The notes beneath the pieces are model-generated. The model was not told the DNA's origin and ran no database searches. It was given only the letters and a program-made list of their open reading frames with translations. A DNA stretch of 64,000 nucleotides from Chondrus crispus (Eukaryota; Rhodophyta; Florideophyceae; Gigartinales; Gigartinaceae): assembly GCF_000350225.1 (NCBI RefSeq), contig NW_005179111.1:332899-396898 (forward strand), written 5' to 3'. Below, one piece after another: positions 49,609 to 61,794 of this stretch; the first letter of the stretch is position 1, and each line of letters opens with the position of its first letter. The position numbers were made by a program, and so were the translations under genes.

Positions 49609-52600
49609 TCATCTTCCGTTTCCAAATCCCCGTAGCACTGCACGGCCCGTTTCCTTCAAAAGCTCCGCCCGGATGAATTCCCCATCTGCGAAGTACGTCC
49701 GTTTATTATGGCGCCTCCCAACAGCCCTGATCTTCTCTACGACCGCAATGTGGCGTTGAATGACATCCACACCCTCTACAACTGTGTTGCCGAAGAGACG
49801 AGGATCGTCGCGTCCACGGTCGACGTAAACTTGACCTTGCTCTCCCTTTTTCAGGCCAGCTGCAACCCACGCCACCAGCGCAAGCAAAAACGTCATCGCC
49901 TTTCCCTGGAACACAACGCGATGTTCGACAAACTGTATTACCTGCCCATAGTATACTGCCAATGTGCCACTCTGCAACCTTCCGTCTTCGTATTCCCCAG
50001 CGACATAGTAGTTACGCCTTCGATCCGGTCCGAAGTGCAGTGCGGAACAACCTATATAGACGACACGGGACTCATCGGAAAACTGGCTGCGAAATGCCAT
50101 TCTGCCCCAGAGAGTCACGTTTGGATGTCGTATCAAGAGTTGACGCGCAGTGTCCCGGTCCGTTTCAAACCGATTTATGTACAGGTCTTCCATGAGCTTG
50201 TTCACATTCACATCCAACGATGCGTGCAACAAATCAATTGTAGATGCTTGAAAAGGGTGGCACAGCATAACTTCATCAAATTCTGGTAGGCTGGACGTGA
50301 CGTGAAGTTTGTCTCGAGGATACCGCGTTGCATTATGCACAAAATGTAACAACCCAGACGCGATACCAGTCCTCAGTTGGTAGTAATGCATGAAGCCTGA
50401 AACTTCCAGTGCTGTAGCACGGACTCTGCCGCCAAGTGTGTCGCATTCAGAGCGTGGACAGTCTCTCCAATAAATCGTTCCATAGGAAACTGGGACACGT
50501 TTAGTAGAGGACCGCAATTTCGCACAGAATCAGCAAGATGCAGCACGTAGTGTATCGTCATCTTGCATGCCCGAATTTTCTCCGGTACACCGTCGTAAAA
50601 CGTTGTTTCGTAGAAGGCATAGAACTGTCGGCAAAAATGCTCGAGGTTATTCACATCGGCCTCAGGGAGGTGAGGTCGTGTGCAAAGTTCGACGATCTGT
50701 ACGAATAAATGCCATCCTTCTAGAAACTCTTCCGGAAGGACGTCATGAAAGACAATCAGGGAAGATTGAACGACAAAAAACTTCCACTCTTCGGCTTTGA
50801 ACATTCTTCGTTGCCGCAACGAGCGAGGGCGACGAGTCTCGGAGGCAACTCCGCTCCCCAATTCCAACAATGCGGCCTCAATCGACCTTTCCTTCTCTGG
50901 TGTCATCCAATCTTCCTCATATATCAAGTCCACGAGACTACTGGCAATATTGATAAGTAAAAGATGCATGTAGTCCAGCGGCACACTGCGGTAGGGAATA
51001 AGGGATGACCGCGAGAACAGCTGGGATTCCCCATTGATTCCCGAAGATTTGCATAGTTGATTCATCTCTTTCTGTGAGCCTCTCTGCACCGACCCACGAA
51101 GACACTCAATTTGTCTAATATTCTTTTCTGTCTCTGCTCCATTTCGCATGGGCAAATCGTCGGAACGCCAAAATACACGTCTTTTACCACATGCATCTCT
51201 CTCGAAGCTGGGGAAATACGTGTGCTTGACACAAATGCCTTTGATGAGGCAGTACATACAACCGCGAAGCCCATTGTAACCCTTTACACAACATAGCTTA
51301 CATAACGCCGCCAGGTCACCCTCGAGTAAAAGTATGTGGCATCGAACGACAACTTCATTTCCATCCCAACGGCGACAAGGAACGCCCCTTGATAGCTGCC
51401 TCATTTCTTGCAAGAAGGGCTCAAGAAAGGATATCAAATCCTTTGGTTGATTTGGACCGGGCACGCACACAAACGGCAGCATGTTCTTGGTTTTGACCCT
51501 GTCGCAGGGGGCCAAATTGGCGATCATGCAAACAAAAGGCCACATATCATATGTGGTGGAACGATACGGTTGCGCGCCATCCCCAGAGACTATGAGAAAG
51601 ATGTCGTTTTTAACTGCTTCGAGCCCTCCGAGCCTGTTGGCTGTATCACGAAAGACGGAACCGGAAAATACATCGCGATATGTTGCAGGACCGTTACCGG
51701 AAATAATTTCGAGCTCGTTATGGTAGTACCTCACCATGTCCGGTCCCAATGACGCGCTGCGAAGTCGGGCCTTGATTCTATCCCATATGCGAATATACCC
51801 AAACTGCTTCACCTTTCCCTCACAGTTTCTTATATCGCACCGCTCAACTTCCCCTGACATCAGAGTTTTGAGATGTTTGTGGGACTGCGCGCACATGTAG
51901 AACCTGTCAATTTGTACGTCCTCCGATTCATACAAAGCGTCTCGTACTCGGGACCAAGTCTTGTACGGAGCCTTCTGTATCATCAAAACGTCATTCATTG
52001 CCGAGTCTGTCACTTTATGCTTGAGCCAAAACTCCAAGACTTTTGAGTGCCATCTGAACATCATATCCATTTTTGTCGTGGATATGTCCTCCGAATCAAT
52101 GAGGACGTTACCGTCCCATAGGCTGCTACAGGAAACACTTTGGGATACCTCTTCGAGGAAGTTTTGGAGAGAGTCGTCATCCGTATTTTGTCTTGAACTT
52201 GCAGCGAGTACAGCGTTCTCGGGATCAGGTGCGACACCCCTCATTCCTACAGAAGGGCACTCAGTACCCTCCCTGGTGAAATCACTGCAGATGCTATCCC
52301 TGGAAGATATAGATGGTACTGGAGTTTGGGGTAGGTGAGAACCAACTGTATTCGGATTGATCTCAGAAGGTCTATCTGAATCTGCGTAAGGATGGAGAGC
52401 GCTTTCCAGAGACGCATCATGGTCCGATACATGCCGTGAAGACCAATTAGAGCTTTGCGAAGAATGCAGTGATCCCTCGATCACAGGACCGGAATCAGGA
52501 CAAAATCGCCCGCTGTACGGAGTCGGGAGAGGCAGAACAAAATTGTTCTGACCAGTTCTAGCTGCATCTGACTTCTTCAGTTTCTCTTCTGCAGCTCTCT

Positions 52601-52685
52601 TGTGTCTTAAAGAGGTCTTTCTGACCCGTGGACGCCCGTCGCATCTGCATTTGTATATCGTCGGACATATCACCAAGTTCGCCAT
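49609..52685 (-). CDS. CACTA/EnSpm-like (Transposase_21) transposase, second copy, one frame change
   Basis: ATG at 52685 (MANLVICPTIYKCRCDGRPR). 770 codons run to TGA at 50373; a second frame overlapping the end (50517-49609, 302 codons) continues the protein, so one frame change lies near 50400. Landmarks: basic Cys pair at the N-terminus; helical region WHSKVLEFWLKHKVT; catalytic part with VSGDGAQPYRSTTYDMWPF (first Asp), then PGPNQPKDLISFLEPFLQEM, GDLAALCKLCCVKG, RGCMYCLIKG and PLDYMHLLLINI (second Asp); FPMERFIGE near the end. The extension beyond holds VYYGQVIQFVEHRVV, like the domain after the transposase in plant CACTA elements. Probably expressed until recently. Confidence 0.75.
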
Positions 52686-53194
52686 CGATACGCGCGTTTC
52701 CAGACGTTCAATAAAATTATGTGCTAACCCTCAGAGGTAGATCTACTGCATATGTATAATGCAGGGTTATACATGTACCGTGGCTGCGTCAAGCTTTGGC
52801 TAGTCAATGTGCGAGTTCCATGGCAGCCTCCGCACCCGAAACCCGAGGCATACGGATTTCAAAATTGTGGTTTCGTTCCGGCGGGAACCCAAATTGATGT
52901 GAAGCGCGTATTTCGCTTCGTCCCATCTGGATAGAGTGTCCATAAAGCCTGAGAGCTTTGGTTGGGCTCCAATTCTGTTTAGTCCATTCATCTAATTCCC
53001 CATTTGCGTCCTGAACCTATCCCCATCAAGTTCTATTGACACACCCTCCTTCTGCAATACACTCCTCAACTTGTCTTCACATCACCCCAGTTTTCCTCAT
53101 ATCTTCATCAACCTCTCCATCCTTCACACGTCCTTCGCCTCAATTTCACAGACCTGACGCGCTCCTTCAAGCCAATTACTGTGGACAACAAAAA

Positions 53195-54436
53195 ATGGCA
53201 AGCCTCGTCGCCGTTCTACGAAAGCTCGAAATCATTGAAGCACAGCTTCGGAGAGTTGCAAATGATACGAGCGAGACAAAAGTCGATGTCAAGTCTTTGA
53301 AGTCCGATCTGTCCAATATAAAGAGCACAATTGGGCCTGCCGGGTTGCCCACAGTTTTTGACCGGAACAGCAATTCAAATATATACGCCTCTTTTCGGGG
53401 AGTACTTCCGGCACCAAAGAAAGGTCGAAACGCCAAGGAAACGTCCTTTTTTTCGTTAGGTAGAGAACTTAAGGCTGCAATTGATGTCTATAACTCTGCC
53501 GCAAAAGAAGCCGGAATCCGGCCAATACCGGAGATATTGCAAACGCCCCTGTCATTCTCTCGTGCAGTCATGAAGTCGGCTGAAAGCTGTATTGCGACAT
53601 GTAAGACGTTTGGACCATACAGCGGCAAACTCACATTTATGGAGATCAAGAATCTGTACAGCAAGGAGCAGATCATGTTCAACCAGGCATTCGAACTGAT
53701 ATTGAAACGGTTAGTTCGTTTGCATCCAGTTCTCGCCACTGCGGAGGGTCAATGGGCTGCAAACACAGCTGTTCGCCGACGACTAATAGTTATGAAGGAG
53801 AACAGGAACGCATCTCCCGAAAAGGAAAGAGATGAAGAGTGGAAAGGAGTGGGCCGTACAGAAGACTCCTCCAGTGATGCAGTCAGTGATACGGAAAGTT
53901 TTATCCTCCATGAAGCTTGTGCGTTGCACGACGGGACAGAGTGTGACCTCTGCCGTGATGACGAAAATATGGCCTTACCACGCGAGGTTTTCATCGCTCG
54001 GAATGCACCTCGTACGGCAGACATATCCGCTATTTCCAATGCCGTACACATGGATGATGCGCACGAGAGGGTATGTAAGGAAGTACGGCATGTGTCAGAC
54101 AGTAGTGATGCTAACTCTAAAGAAATTGAACGCAACTCACAGCCGCCTGCACGCAGGAAAACAAGAAGCAGAAGCGTCAACCGTGACATCCGGAAGAGTG
54201 CACATAATATCATTGCAGGGAATTCTGGACGTGTGCATAAGGAAGTGGAAGGCAGCCTGTCTTGGAATGGCCGCATGTCTGATAAATCGGGGATGGGCTA
54301 CCAGGCCTTTGGCTTGCGATCGCGAAAGCGTAATATCAATGTGTCTGAAGAGCGTCAGATGATACACGCAAGGACGGAGACGAAAGGACAGAAGGCTGCT
54401 CGGAAAAGGAGCATGTTGTTTGAAAGTGACGAGTAG
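53195..54436 (+). CDS. Accessory coiled-coil ORF divergent from the second CACTA-like transposase
   Basis: 413 codons from ATG 53195 (MASLVAVLRKLEIIEAQLRR) to TAG. A heptad-like coiled coil (residues 1-50) is followed by a helical domain (FSLGRELKAAIDVYNSAAKE; KLTFMEIKNLYSKEQIMFNQ), then a long acidic and basic disordered tail with a possible zinc pair (HDGTECDLCRDD). It starts 510 bp from the transposase start, head to head, like 31913-33319. Sequence similarity between the two accessory proteins is weak by eye, but architecture and placement match. It could bind subterminal repeats. Confidence 0.55.
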   Translation: MASLVAVLRKLEIIEAQLRRVANDTSETKVDVKSLKSDLSNIKSTIGPAGLPTVFDRNSNSNIYASFRGVLPAPKKGRNAKETSFFSLGRELKAAIDVYNSAAKEAGIRPIPEILQTPLSFSRAVMKSAESCIATCKTFGPYSGKLTFMEIKNLYSKEQIMFNQAFELILKRLVRLHPVLATAEGQWAANTAVRRRLIVMKENRNASPEKERDEEWKGVGRTEDSSSDAVSDTESFILHEACALHDGTECDLCRDDENMALPREVFIARNAPRTADISAISNAVHMDDAHERVCKEVRHVSDSSDANSKEIERNSQPPARRKTRSRSVNRDIRKSAHNIIAGNSGRVHKEVEGSLSWNGRMSDKSGMGYQAFGLRSRKRNINVSEERQMIHARTETKGQKAARKRSMLFESDE

Positions 54437-54589
54437 AGTTTATAGCTTCACTCCTACGCATCCACTCTCTTGGCGAAAATGCATACGTCGCTGTTAGTGT
54501 GTACACATAAGATACGCTGCGACATCCAGTAAGGTGCTTGCTGTTCATTACAATCGCCCCATTGTTTCGTGATGCCTACCAATTTGTAA

Positions 54590-55800
54590 CAGAGAAAGCC
54601 GACGGTTGAGAAAGGATTCTTTGCACAGCGTTCACCCGGAACAAACCTACGGGGCGCAATTCAAAAACTTGTGGCCAGAAATAACATCCATCGGCAACTT
54701 CATAGAAGTCTCTGCCAACAAAAATTGTAATACCTTGACCTGCCACGAGCAAAACATCGGGCATCCCGGAAATGCCACGTCACAATGTTGTCCTTGGCCT
54801 CCAAATGCAGCCCTTGTCTCCTCTCCGTAAAGCGTTGCAAAATAGGTACGACACTGGGTCTCCATGACGTATCATTGACCGTCATGAGGGACTCCTAATT
54901 CGTCGAGCGTGGGTATCGATAATCATATCTGTGTTGCGACACGAGATCGACACCGAGGTCACCCAAAAAGCTGTCCGACGTGTCCTTCGACCGACCACAA
55001 AGGATATATACAAAGTTGCCAGGATGTGAAGAGAGCCTCAGCAAGAACCTTCTTACGGACAGTGCTGGGAAATCGAGATCAGTGAGGGAGACAGGCGCAC
55101 AAAGTGTGCCTTCATATTCGAGTAGAAACAATCTTTTGGTCCTTGTACGCATATCTGGAATGACATCCACCGAAACGCGCAGTACGGATTGCCTCGGTTT
55201 GTGCATATCTTGCACTTTCATCTGTCTCAATTTTTTGCAACTCACTAACAAAAGACCGAGCCCAGAACGCTACAGTATGCTTGGTCACATAATGACACAA
55301 ATTGCAATGATTGAGAGCTCGTTCCCTCTTGGGAACAAGTACTGCTTCATGCATAGCATTGGCAAGCTACTCGATGTTCCACGGGTTGACGCATATCGCA
55401 GAAGAGAGCGATTCGGCAGAACCCGCAAACTCGGACAGCACCAAAGAAGCTAATCCCGACAGTACCAAGGAAGCAGTGATGCTTCTGTTGAGATAAGACG
55501 TACTCATACGAAAAAAGATTCATGCCGTCTCGTATTGAGGTGACAACCGCCACATCTGCAACCGTATACAAGGCACATAGCTCGTCAAATTTGACCGACT
55601 GATTAATAAACACAATGGGGGCGTACTAAACATTCCCGTATTGAGAATTGATACGGCCCACGAGTTCGTTTGTCTGGCGGATGAGCTTCTTGTATTCATT
55701 AATCTCCGTTCGGGACGGGACGCCAATTTGAACGAGTAAGATATTCTCCGTCCATGCAAGATGGTTGGACAACAGATTTGGGAAGTTTATGACTTTGTGT
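54590..55800 (-). pseudogene. Trehalose-6-phosphate synthase/phosphatase fragment
   Basis: Minus-strand pieces in order: ENILLVQIGVPSRTE; VFINQSVKFDELCALYTVAD and VTSIRDGMNLFSYEY (GT20 donor-binding part); LLEYEGTL (start of the HAD phosphatase domain, with Glu where D-x-D is expected); GNFVYILCGRSKDT; YDYRYPRSTN then an in-frame TAG at 54895; VPILQRFTERRQG; DNIVTWHFRDA; LPMDVISGHKF; RPVGL..NAVQRIL. At least three frame changes. The first half of the synthase is missing above 55800, and the last phosphatase motif (GDDxxDE) is missing below 54590. It is a relic of an osmolyte/sugar gene, abutting the second CACTA-like element. Confidence 0.75.
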
Positions 55801-55876
55801 GGTGAGGAACTCGGTTGGACACGACGATGAGGCGGGGGCTGGTGGCGCCATGCTGCGGGAGGCTCTCAAGATTTAT

Positions 55877-56211
55877 ATACGACCTGCTACCAGTGCTGGA
55901 GTGGACGGGGTGGCATCCTGTGCGTCGTCGTCGGGCTTGGCAGCATCACTGCGGATGGATTTGAGCTTGAGATGGAGGCGGTCGATCTGGGATTAGATCT
56001 CTGCTTCCGTGGGCTTGGCGGAGAGGTCGTCCAAGTCATCGAGGTCGTCCGAGGAGCCCAGCGAGGGCGACAAGATCAGGGTCGTGCTTGACGCGGGGAA
56101 GGGACGCGTGGGGAGCGTTGCCTCGCTGTCGTGCAGCAGATATTGATGCACATCCAGGGCCCGAAGGGTGTTCGCAAAGCGACGACAACGCGCGGATCCC
56201 ACATCGACCAT
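55877..56211 (-). pseudogene. Acidic coiled-coil C-terminal fragment, unidentified
   Basis: ATG at 56211; RRFANTLRALDVHQYLLHDS, then an acidic run (DDLDDLDDL), then an in-frame TAA at 55993, then the same frame continues as QIDRLHLKLKSIRSDAAKPD to a TAA near 55877. It looks like the end of a cytosolic acidic protein broken by one nonsense codon. I cannot name the family. Confidence 0.3.
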
Positions 56212-57538
56212 GTGGTGCCGTACACAGCGGAGGGGATGAAAGTGGAGCGAATGGGGTGATCACATGGACAGGGCGGTGAAAGGATGGGCAGGGAGGAGGG
56301 GAATCGAAAAAGAGAAGAGGGGAGAGAGAAGAGGGGGAGGGAGGGATAAATGTGAAATGAAGGAGAGGGTCCGGCAAGGAAGGGCAGGAAGGGCGAGGAT
56401 GGGCGAGGATGGGCGAAGAAAGTGTGGTAAAGGCGGAGGCGTGCGGGGGGAAAAGAAGGTTTACAAAAATTGCCGGTAGTATACACGTGTACACGTGTGC
56501 GACTGTTGGCCCTCCTTTATCCGAAGAGTTGGGCCTCACGGACCCTAGGCACACACTAAGCGCCCCCTCTTCCAAAATCACGGGCCGTTTTTCTAATTTT
56601 AAAGAACAGTTAGATGCTGTTGCCAACGGGTCGCGGTTGGGCGCCCCGACTAATAAGCTACCACCCGAGCCTTGCAGCTCGGTACACGCCGGCACAAAGC
56701 GCTCGGAAGAGGAGACAGGACCGGCCACTGCGACGGAGAAGGGGAGGCCGCAGCCGCTACTACTGCGCTGGAGGGTGATCAGCCCCACAACGGCCCCAAG
56801 GAAGAGAAAGAAAGGATCTGTGCCTGCCAGAGAGCAGAAATACGGCTTATATACAAAAATGCCGTGCCTCAAGAAGTTGAGTTTTTCATTTGGCTTAATT
56901 AGTGACCGTTTCAAAATTTCAAATCTGAGAATGCCATTCATGAGTATGTTCAACGGTACAGCTTCCAACTTGTAGATTTGTCATGTAGTTGCGACTGCGC
57001 TCCACCAAGTTCAGCCGCCCCCACCGTAGAAGGGCACCGTCATTTTCGCGATCGCTACGCGCATGTGTGGGGCGGCCTCCCGGTCAAGCGTCCTCATCCT
57101 CATGGTACAAATCTGCGTCTGCGTCACGTCAACGCCTCCTGTGTCGGCCCCGGGACGGCGCCATCACCGAAAGTATCGGCGATCTGCCTCTCGAAGTTTG
57201 CGATATCCAAGAAGGGGGCTGCGCGGTTGAGGCGGTGAAGGACCTTCTGCAGGCTGTCCTTATGCGCAGAGGCGGTGCTATCATACCACTCGATCATGGG
57301 TAGGCCCTGACGAGTGCGCTGACGTCGATCCGGCACGATAGGAGTGTGGCACCATATCGTTGTCACAGCTACTTAGCACACACAAGTGTCAAAGTACCCC
57401 CAAGAATGATCGCTTCGAGCCATTTCTCGCAGCTCTTCGTCGTACAGCCTGTGTCCTTGTGTTCTCTTTCCTTTATCAATTTATCGCCGTGGTGGTACCG
57501 CTGCTTCGTTCTTTCAAGTATCACGAAACATCCTTCGC
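56212..57538. other. No gene assigned
   Basis: A 310-codon minus-strand frame (56968-56036) and a 188-codon plus-strand frame (56975-56409 region) overlap each other; neither has a recognisable domain. The stretch 56270-56460 is purine-rich on the plus strand. ACACGTGTACACGTGT at 56483 is a double palindrome like the one near 61230. Confidence 0.35.
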
Positions 57539-57841
57539 ATGTCTATCGGTGACAGCACCTCGGAGTCTGTCGTTGACGCGGATGATCGAAGGATCCTTGG
57601 CTTGCGAGCGGAGATGCTGTCTCCGGAGGAGATGGAGGAGAGCGCAGAAACCCATAAATCTCAGAAGAGGCGAACGTTGAGGCATTCTTCGGGCAGTACA
57701 CGGATATTGAAAACGGACTTGGCGGTGAACGGAGCAGCTCAAGACCCAACGATTGATTTTACAAGTCTGCGAAAAATAGGACTGCAAAAGAGCGTCAACC
57801 GAGTCTTCTCGAACCGACGGCAGTCGTCATCTTATGCTTGA
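57539..57841 (+). CDS. Small hypothetical protein, 100 codons
   Basis: ATG 57539 to TGA; MSIGDSTSESVVDADDRRIL, charged, with an acidic first half and a basic Ser/Arg-rich end. No domain is recognised. The opposite strand is also partly open. Kept because it has a proper ATG in a region otherwise lacking frames. Confidence 0.25.
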   Translation: MSIGDSTSESVVDADDRRILGLRAEMLSPEEMEESAETHKSQKRRTLRHSSGSTRILKTDLAVNGAAQDPTIDFTSLRKIGLQKSVNRVFSNRRQSSSYA

Positions 57842-58836
57842 ACATGGGTGCCTGTGTGAGTAAAAATTGCGACGGTCGCCCTGCGCAAGACGGATCTCCA
57901 TGTGAATCTCAGCATTGGACTGGGCCATGGTGATCAAGACGCGGGCTTTGGACAAGGGTCGCGAAGGCGCATCGCCATTGGAGACGGACATGACTGGGCG
58001 GACGATGGGAAGGGATCTGTGATGCTTGATAGGGGGGAGGATATTGATGGGAGGGAGAGGGGAAACGTGGTGGACAGGGGGAGATGGTGTAGTCGCACAG
58101 GAGGAGGCCGACGCATGTTCAGCAACGATAAATGCGTGCTAGAGCAGAGGAGGTCGAGATCATCGGGCATCGTGCGAAGGGCTTGGGGAGCGGTTTGAGT
58201 GAACTGCTCAGAGCCATATCTGTACTGCTTAGCGGGTGTAATACACAACACCTTGGGTTCGGAAGTCGGTCTGTAGGGGACATGAGAAATACGTTCTGGG
58301 GGTAGTGTTTGAGGAAGATTGGCGATGTGGGGGTGTGGGTCGAAGACTCTGGACTCACGACTTCTCTAAATAAAGTATTCTGTAAGAAGGAAGACAGCGC
58401 ATTGTAGAGATGCACAGCGGCAGTGGAGCAAGTGCGATGTACATGTGTTGCAGCATGTAGGACTTAACAACTTATGCGGAAACAGCAGAGGCATCTGTTT
58501 ACACGCATGGAGTGCGTAATTTAGGGGAAAGATGGTGCGGCGTAGGGCACGGACGTCGGCGTAAGGAGACAAGCGCCACTTGACTCTCACGCGCGTCACA
58601 CATTCAATAAAGTCGCCTGACTCCGCAATCAATTGCCCTGCCCTGTTTCCTTCCCTCCGCCTACAGCATCCCGTACTCCGTCTTCTTTCGACCACCCTCA
58701 CAAGAACTCCCCTGCATCTCCTCCCTCTTTTCCCCATGGCCCAGAGAGAAACGATCTCAACCCGTCATTGCTCCCACCATGCACACATCCCCCCCTTCCC
58801 CTCCCCTCGTCGCCCCCTTCCTCCCTTTCCTCCGTC
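57842..58836. other. Intergenic DNA upstream of the SDR gene
   Basis: No credible gene. Plus-strand 57990-58110 is G-rich; 58620-58830 is a C/T-rich tract leading to the TATA box of the SDR gene. Confidence 0.4.
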
Positions 58837-58844
58837 TATAAATA
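58837..58844 (+). promoter_or_regulatory. TATA box of the SDR gene
   Basis: TATAAATA in a pyrimidine-rich promoter, 94 bp before the ATG at 58938, the usual distance for a short leader. Confidence 0.6.
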
Positions 58845-58937
58845 CCCCCTCACTTGTCTGCACACAGTCACGATGCATCTACACCTCTCACTTCACTCAT
58901 CTCTATCACTCACCCCAACCCCGCCTCACAACCAGTA

Positions 58938-59590
58938 ATGAAGCCCACCACCCCTCGTCCCACCGCTCTACCCACCGGCGGCAGCTCCGGCATCGGCCTG
59001 ACCTGTGCCCGTCTCGCTGTGCGTCGCGGCGTCTCCTTCATCCCCGCTTCCCGCAATGAGGCCCGTCTCGTCGACGCTCAGCGTCTTCTGCAAGAGCATG
59101 CCGCCAAGGACGTTGTTGTCGACGCCTGCCTCGTCGACTTGGCCAAACTGCGGCGACTTCACCAAAACTCTCATCCCACGCATTGAGAACATGCCCAACG
59201 ACGCCAGCATTATCTATCTCATCAATTCCACCGGCATCTTTCGCCCGAAGCCTTTCGTCAATTGCACGGAAGAAAACTACGATGTAAGTCCGCCTGAACC
59301 CTCCTGCACTCACCTCCCTCTTTCCACGATACGCCACCGTACTCACAAATTTGTCATGTCCACCAACGCTTCGCTTCTCTCGCGCGCAGTTGTACCACGG
59401 CCTCAACCGCGCCACCTACTTCGCCACACAAGCCGTCGCCAAGCACATGCTCTCGCGCGGCGCGGGCGGCAGCATCGTCAACATCGGCTTCATGTGGGGG
59501 GGCAAGCAGAGCATCAAGGCCACGCTGAGCTCGGCCTACTCCATAGCCAAGGCCACGCTGCACTCCCTCACCCAGCCCATCGCCCTCTAG
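58938..59590 (+). pseudogene. Short-chain dehydrogenase/reductase, one intron, frameshifted and truncated
   Basis: ATG 58938. NAD(P)-binding TGGSSGIG at residues 13-20, LVNNAG position present as LINSTGIF, active-site YSIAK near the end. An intron at 59284-59389 (106 nt, GTAAGT...GCGCAG, phase 0) joins ENYD to LYHGLNRATY. Before it, one extra C around 59149 shifts the frame between LVDLAK and CGDFTKT. The protein stops at TAG 59588-59590 right after the catalytic helix, about 180 residues against 250 in the family, so the substrate-binding end is lost. Promoter and intron look intact; the coding part is recently decayed, or the extra base is a sequencing error. Confidence 0.65.
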
Positions 59591-59645
59591 ATTCATCGCA
59601 ATTAAAACTCCCTAACCCGTTCTCCGTCCCACTCATGAACCATTG

Positions 59646-59952
59646 CTGGTAACGTTGCCCAGGGACACAAGTGGTCGTCTACGCGTCGCATTGGTCAGTC
59701 CGGGCACCTGGCCAAAAATAAATGGTTCTCAAAAATTGGAGAATGGTCAGTGCCAATCGATGAACAAAATAAATGGTCAGGAATGGCGTTCCCGATGGAC
59801 CATTGGCCAACTATGCACAGAAACTGGTGGGGCGAAACAGGGATCGCGCCCATACAAGGGGACCCGTAGTGGACAATTCAATGCACTGTTGATCAATTAT
59901 GAACCCGTAGATGACCACAATCGACCATTTATTGTATTTAATTTCTGCTAGG
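59646..59952. repeat. TGGTC/GACCA-rich repeat, second locus
   Basis: Motifs: GCATTGGTCAGTCC, AGAATGGTCAGTGCC, AAATGGTCAGGAATGG, CGATGGACCATTGGCC, CGACCATTTATTGTATTTAA. The right end matches 45725-45748. Begins right after the SDR stop. Confidence 0.5.
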
Positions 59953-61794
59953 GACGGGGACGACCCCTGAGGGCGTTAATGATGTCGCCGTGCTCGACAG
60001 CGACAACGCGCCCATGTGCAAGGCCGTACGAGGAGGGGAAATCGGCGCTATCGGACGCCCCGGTGGCGGGGGAGTATGCATCCTGCTGTGTGCGACGACC
60101 GCCATCCTCAAAATGTTGTTGGCCTCGCCGTTTGGATTGGACACTGTGTCGTTGGTATGCTCATCGAATGGAATTACACGAAATGCGCTGTGGTAGTGCT
60201 GCAATTGAGGTGGAATGAAAAATGGGAGTGAGTACAGTCGCATACTGTGGGTAATGGGTTGGAAAATGCGGGGGCTGAGGATGAGAGGGGCATTGCGCCC
60301 TCACTGGTGGCACGCAGCGTGACGGGTACGGACGCTCGCGCCGGCCTCGACCCATCGACGGAATTAAATCGGACACCCACTCCATCGAGGCGATACTCCG
60401 CACGAGCGACAGCCCATGGCATTGTCTCCCCCGCCTTGCGAGAGCTCATCGGCCTTTACATAAAGGGCTCGGAGAGGGGTTGACCGTCTACCAACAGTAC
60501 GCATAAGGAGTACCCCCCCACCTCGGACGCACTGTGCGCGCATCAGGGGTGACGCGCCTGTGCCAAATAGAGGTCGGGTTGAGGGAACAGACGGGCTTCC
60601 GTCAATTCGAGGCAGATTGCCGCGACCAGCGCGGAGAGCCGGTTCCAAGCGCCCCTCGACTGGCGAACGTGAATCTAACTCCAGTAATGACACCCGCGCG
60701 CGTGACAACAACCGCCCGCGTCGTCGCGCGCTGTCACCGGTAGGCAACGCGATGGATACGAAGTGAGGGTGAACAGAGGGGGATCGCCTGACGCTGCCGA
60801 ACGGTTGTTTCGTGCACGTGGCGCACCGGAACTGCAGGGAGTACCAGACGATGACGGAAAACCACCTGGGAAGCTGCATCCGTCGACGGCGACGTGGCCT
60901 CGCAAAACTGGCGGGGCGCGGGGTGAAAAAATGGAAGGCGACGGGAACCAGAGTGTCGAGACAGAGAGGGAGACGCGGAGGACGGTTCGTGTCGAGGACC
61001 AGTCATGTCCCCGACAAGCAACGACTTCGTGTCAGGGAGGAGGACTACGAAGGGGGAGAAATGGCGCAACAAGGGCGCCTGCGCATCGCAAATACGGTCG
61101 GATCGACAAGCACCCGTGGACGCGGACGTCCCCCCCCCCTGGTGCTGTATTTTAGATTAGATCAACTCAGAATCGGATCGGTTACTGTAGGGCTCGATGC
61201 CCTACAGTACCATCACGTGTACCCCCGAGTACAGGGGCGCACGTGTACACGTGTACGCGCGGGACCGAAGAGCGCGCACACACGTGTACTGTCAGCCCCA
61301 ATTAGAACTTTTTGTCGCTAATCACGGCGCGTGCCATGATTTAATATTGGGAAGATTTCTTCCTCAGACGACAGCGCACCAATCAGGAACCGTGCTCTGA
61401 TTTTTTGGCAGAAATTGTTTTCGCGGGAAATTATGACAATTTTTGGGATGATTTTCTGATTGCGCGGGGGACGATCAGGATAAGGATTGTCGTCGCGCGT
61501 CGTTGTGCGCCGCGCCCTCGCCATCGGTGGCGAGGGCCGTCAAGTCTACAGTACGACGCGCAACGGACCCCACGCCTCCCGTTGCTCTACGAAGAGAGCC
61601 ATGTTCGAACAGCATGAAAGGACGCGGGGTGGGACGTCAACAAATCCGAGACCCGCCCGCGTTTTTTTCTTGTCCAGACCAGGGAGGAGGCCTTCCGCGA
61701 GCGTAGGAGAAAGACACGCGAGGAATTGCCTTAGGGGCTTTACGGGAAAGGAAATGACTGGGGATGTCGAGAGCCGGTCGCTATGCTTGCACGC
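59953..61794. other. Degenerate region, possible gag debris
   Basis: No intact gene. Plus-strand frames between 60380 and 60900 include LRELIGLYIKGSERG and, further on, a Cys/His pattern CFVHVAHRNC followed by REYQTMT that recalls a worn zinc knuckle. If real this would be gag of an element in plus orientation, consistent with the minus-strand ORF3 copy that follows. A C-run (CCCCCCCCC) sits at 61131-61139, and repeated ACGTGTAC palindromes at 61215-61290. Confidence 0.25.
61184..61208. repeat. Perfect 10-bp hairpin ACTGTAGGGC/GCCCTACAGT
   Basis: The two arms flank a TCGAT loop with no mismatch. Confidence 0.85.

Noticed and set aside
1613-55995. Variant genetic code with TAA/TAG as sense codons
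   Set aside because: Intact genes end in TAA, TAG and TGA alike, and two breaks fall at usual Trp positions, which fits TGG-to-TAG decay.
56036-56968. 310-codon minus-strand ORF
   Set aside because: No recognisable motif, Pro/Ser low complexity in the middle, and an overlapping open frame on the other strand.
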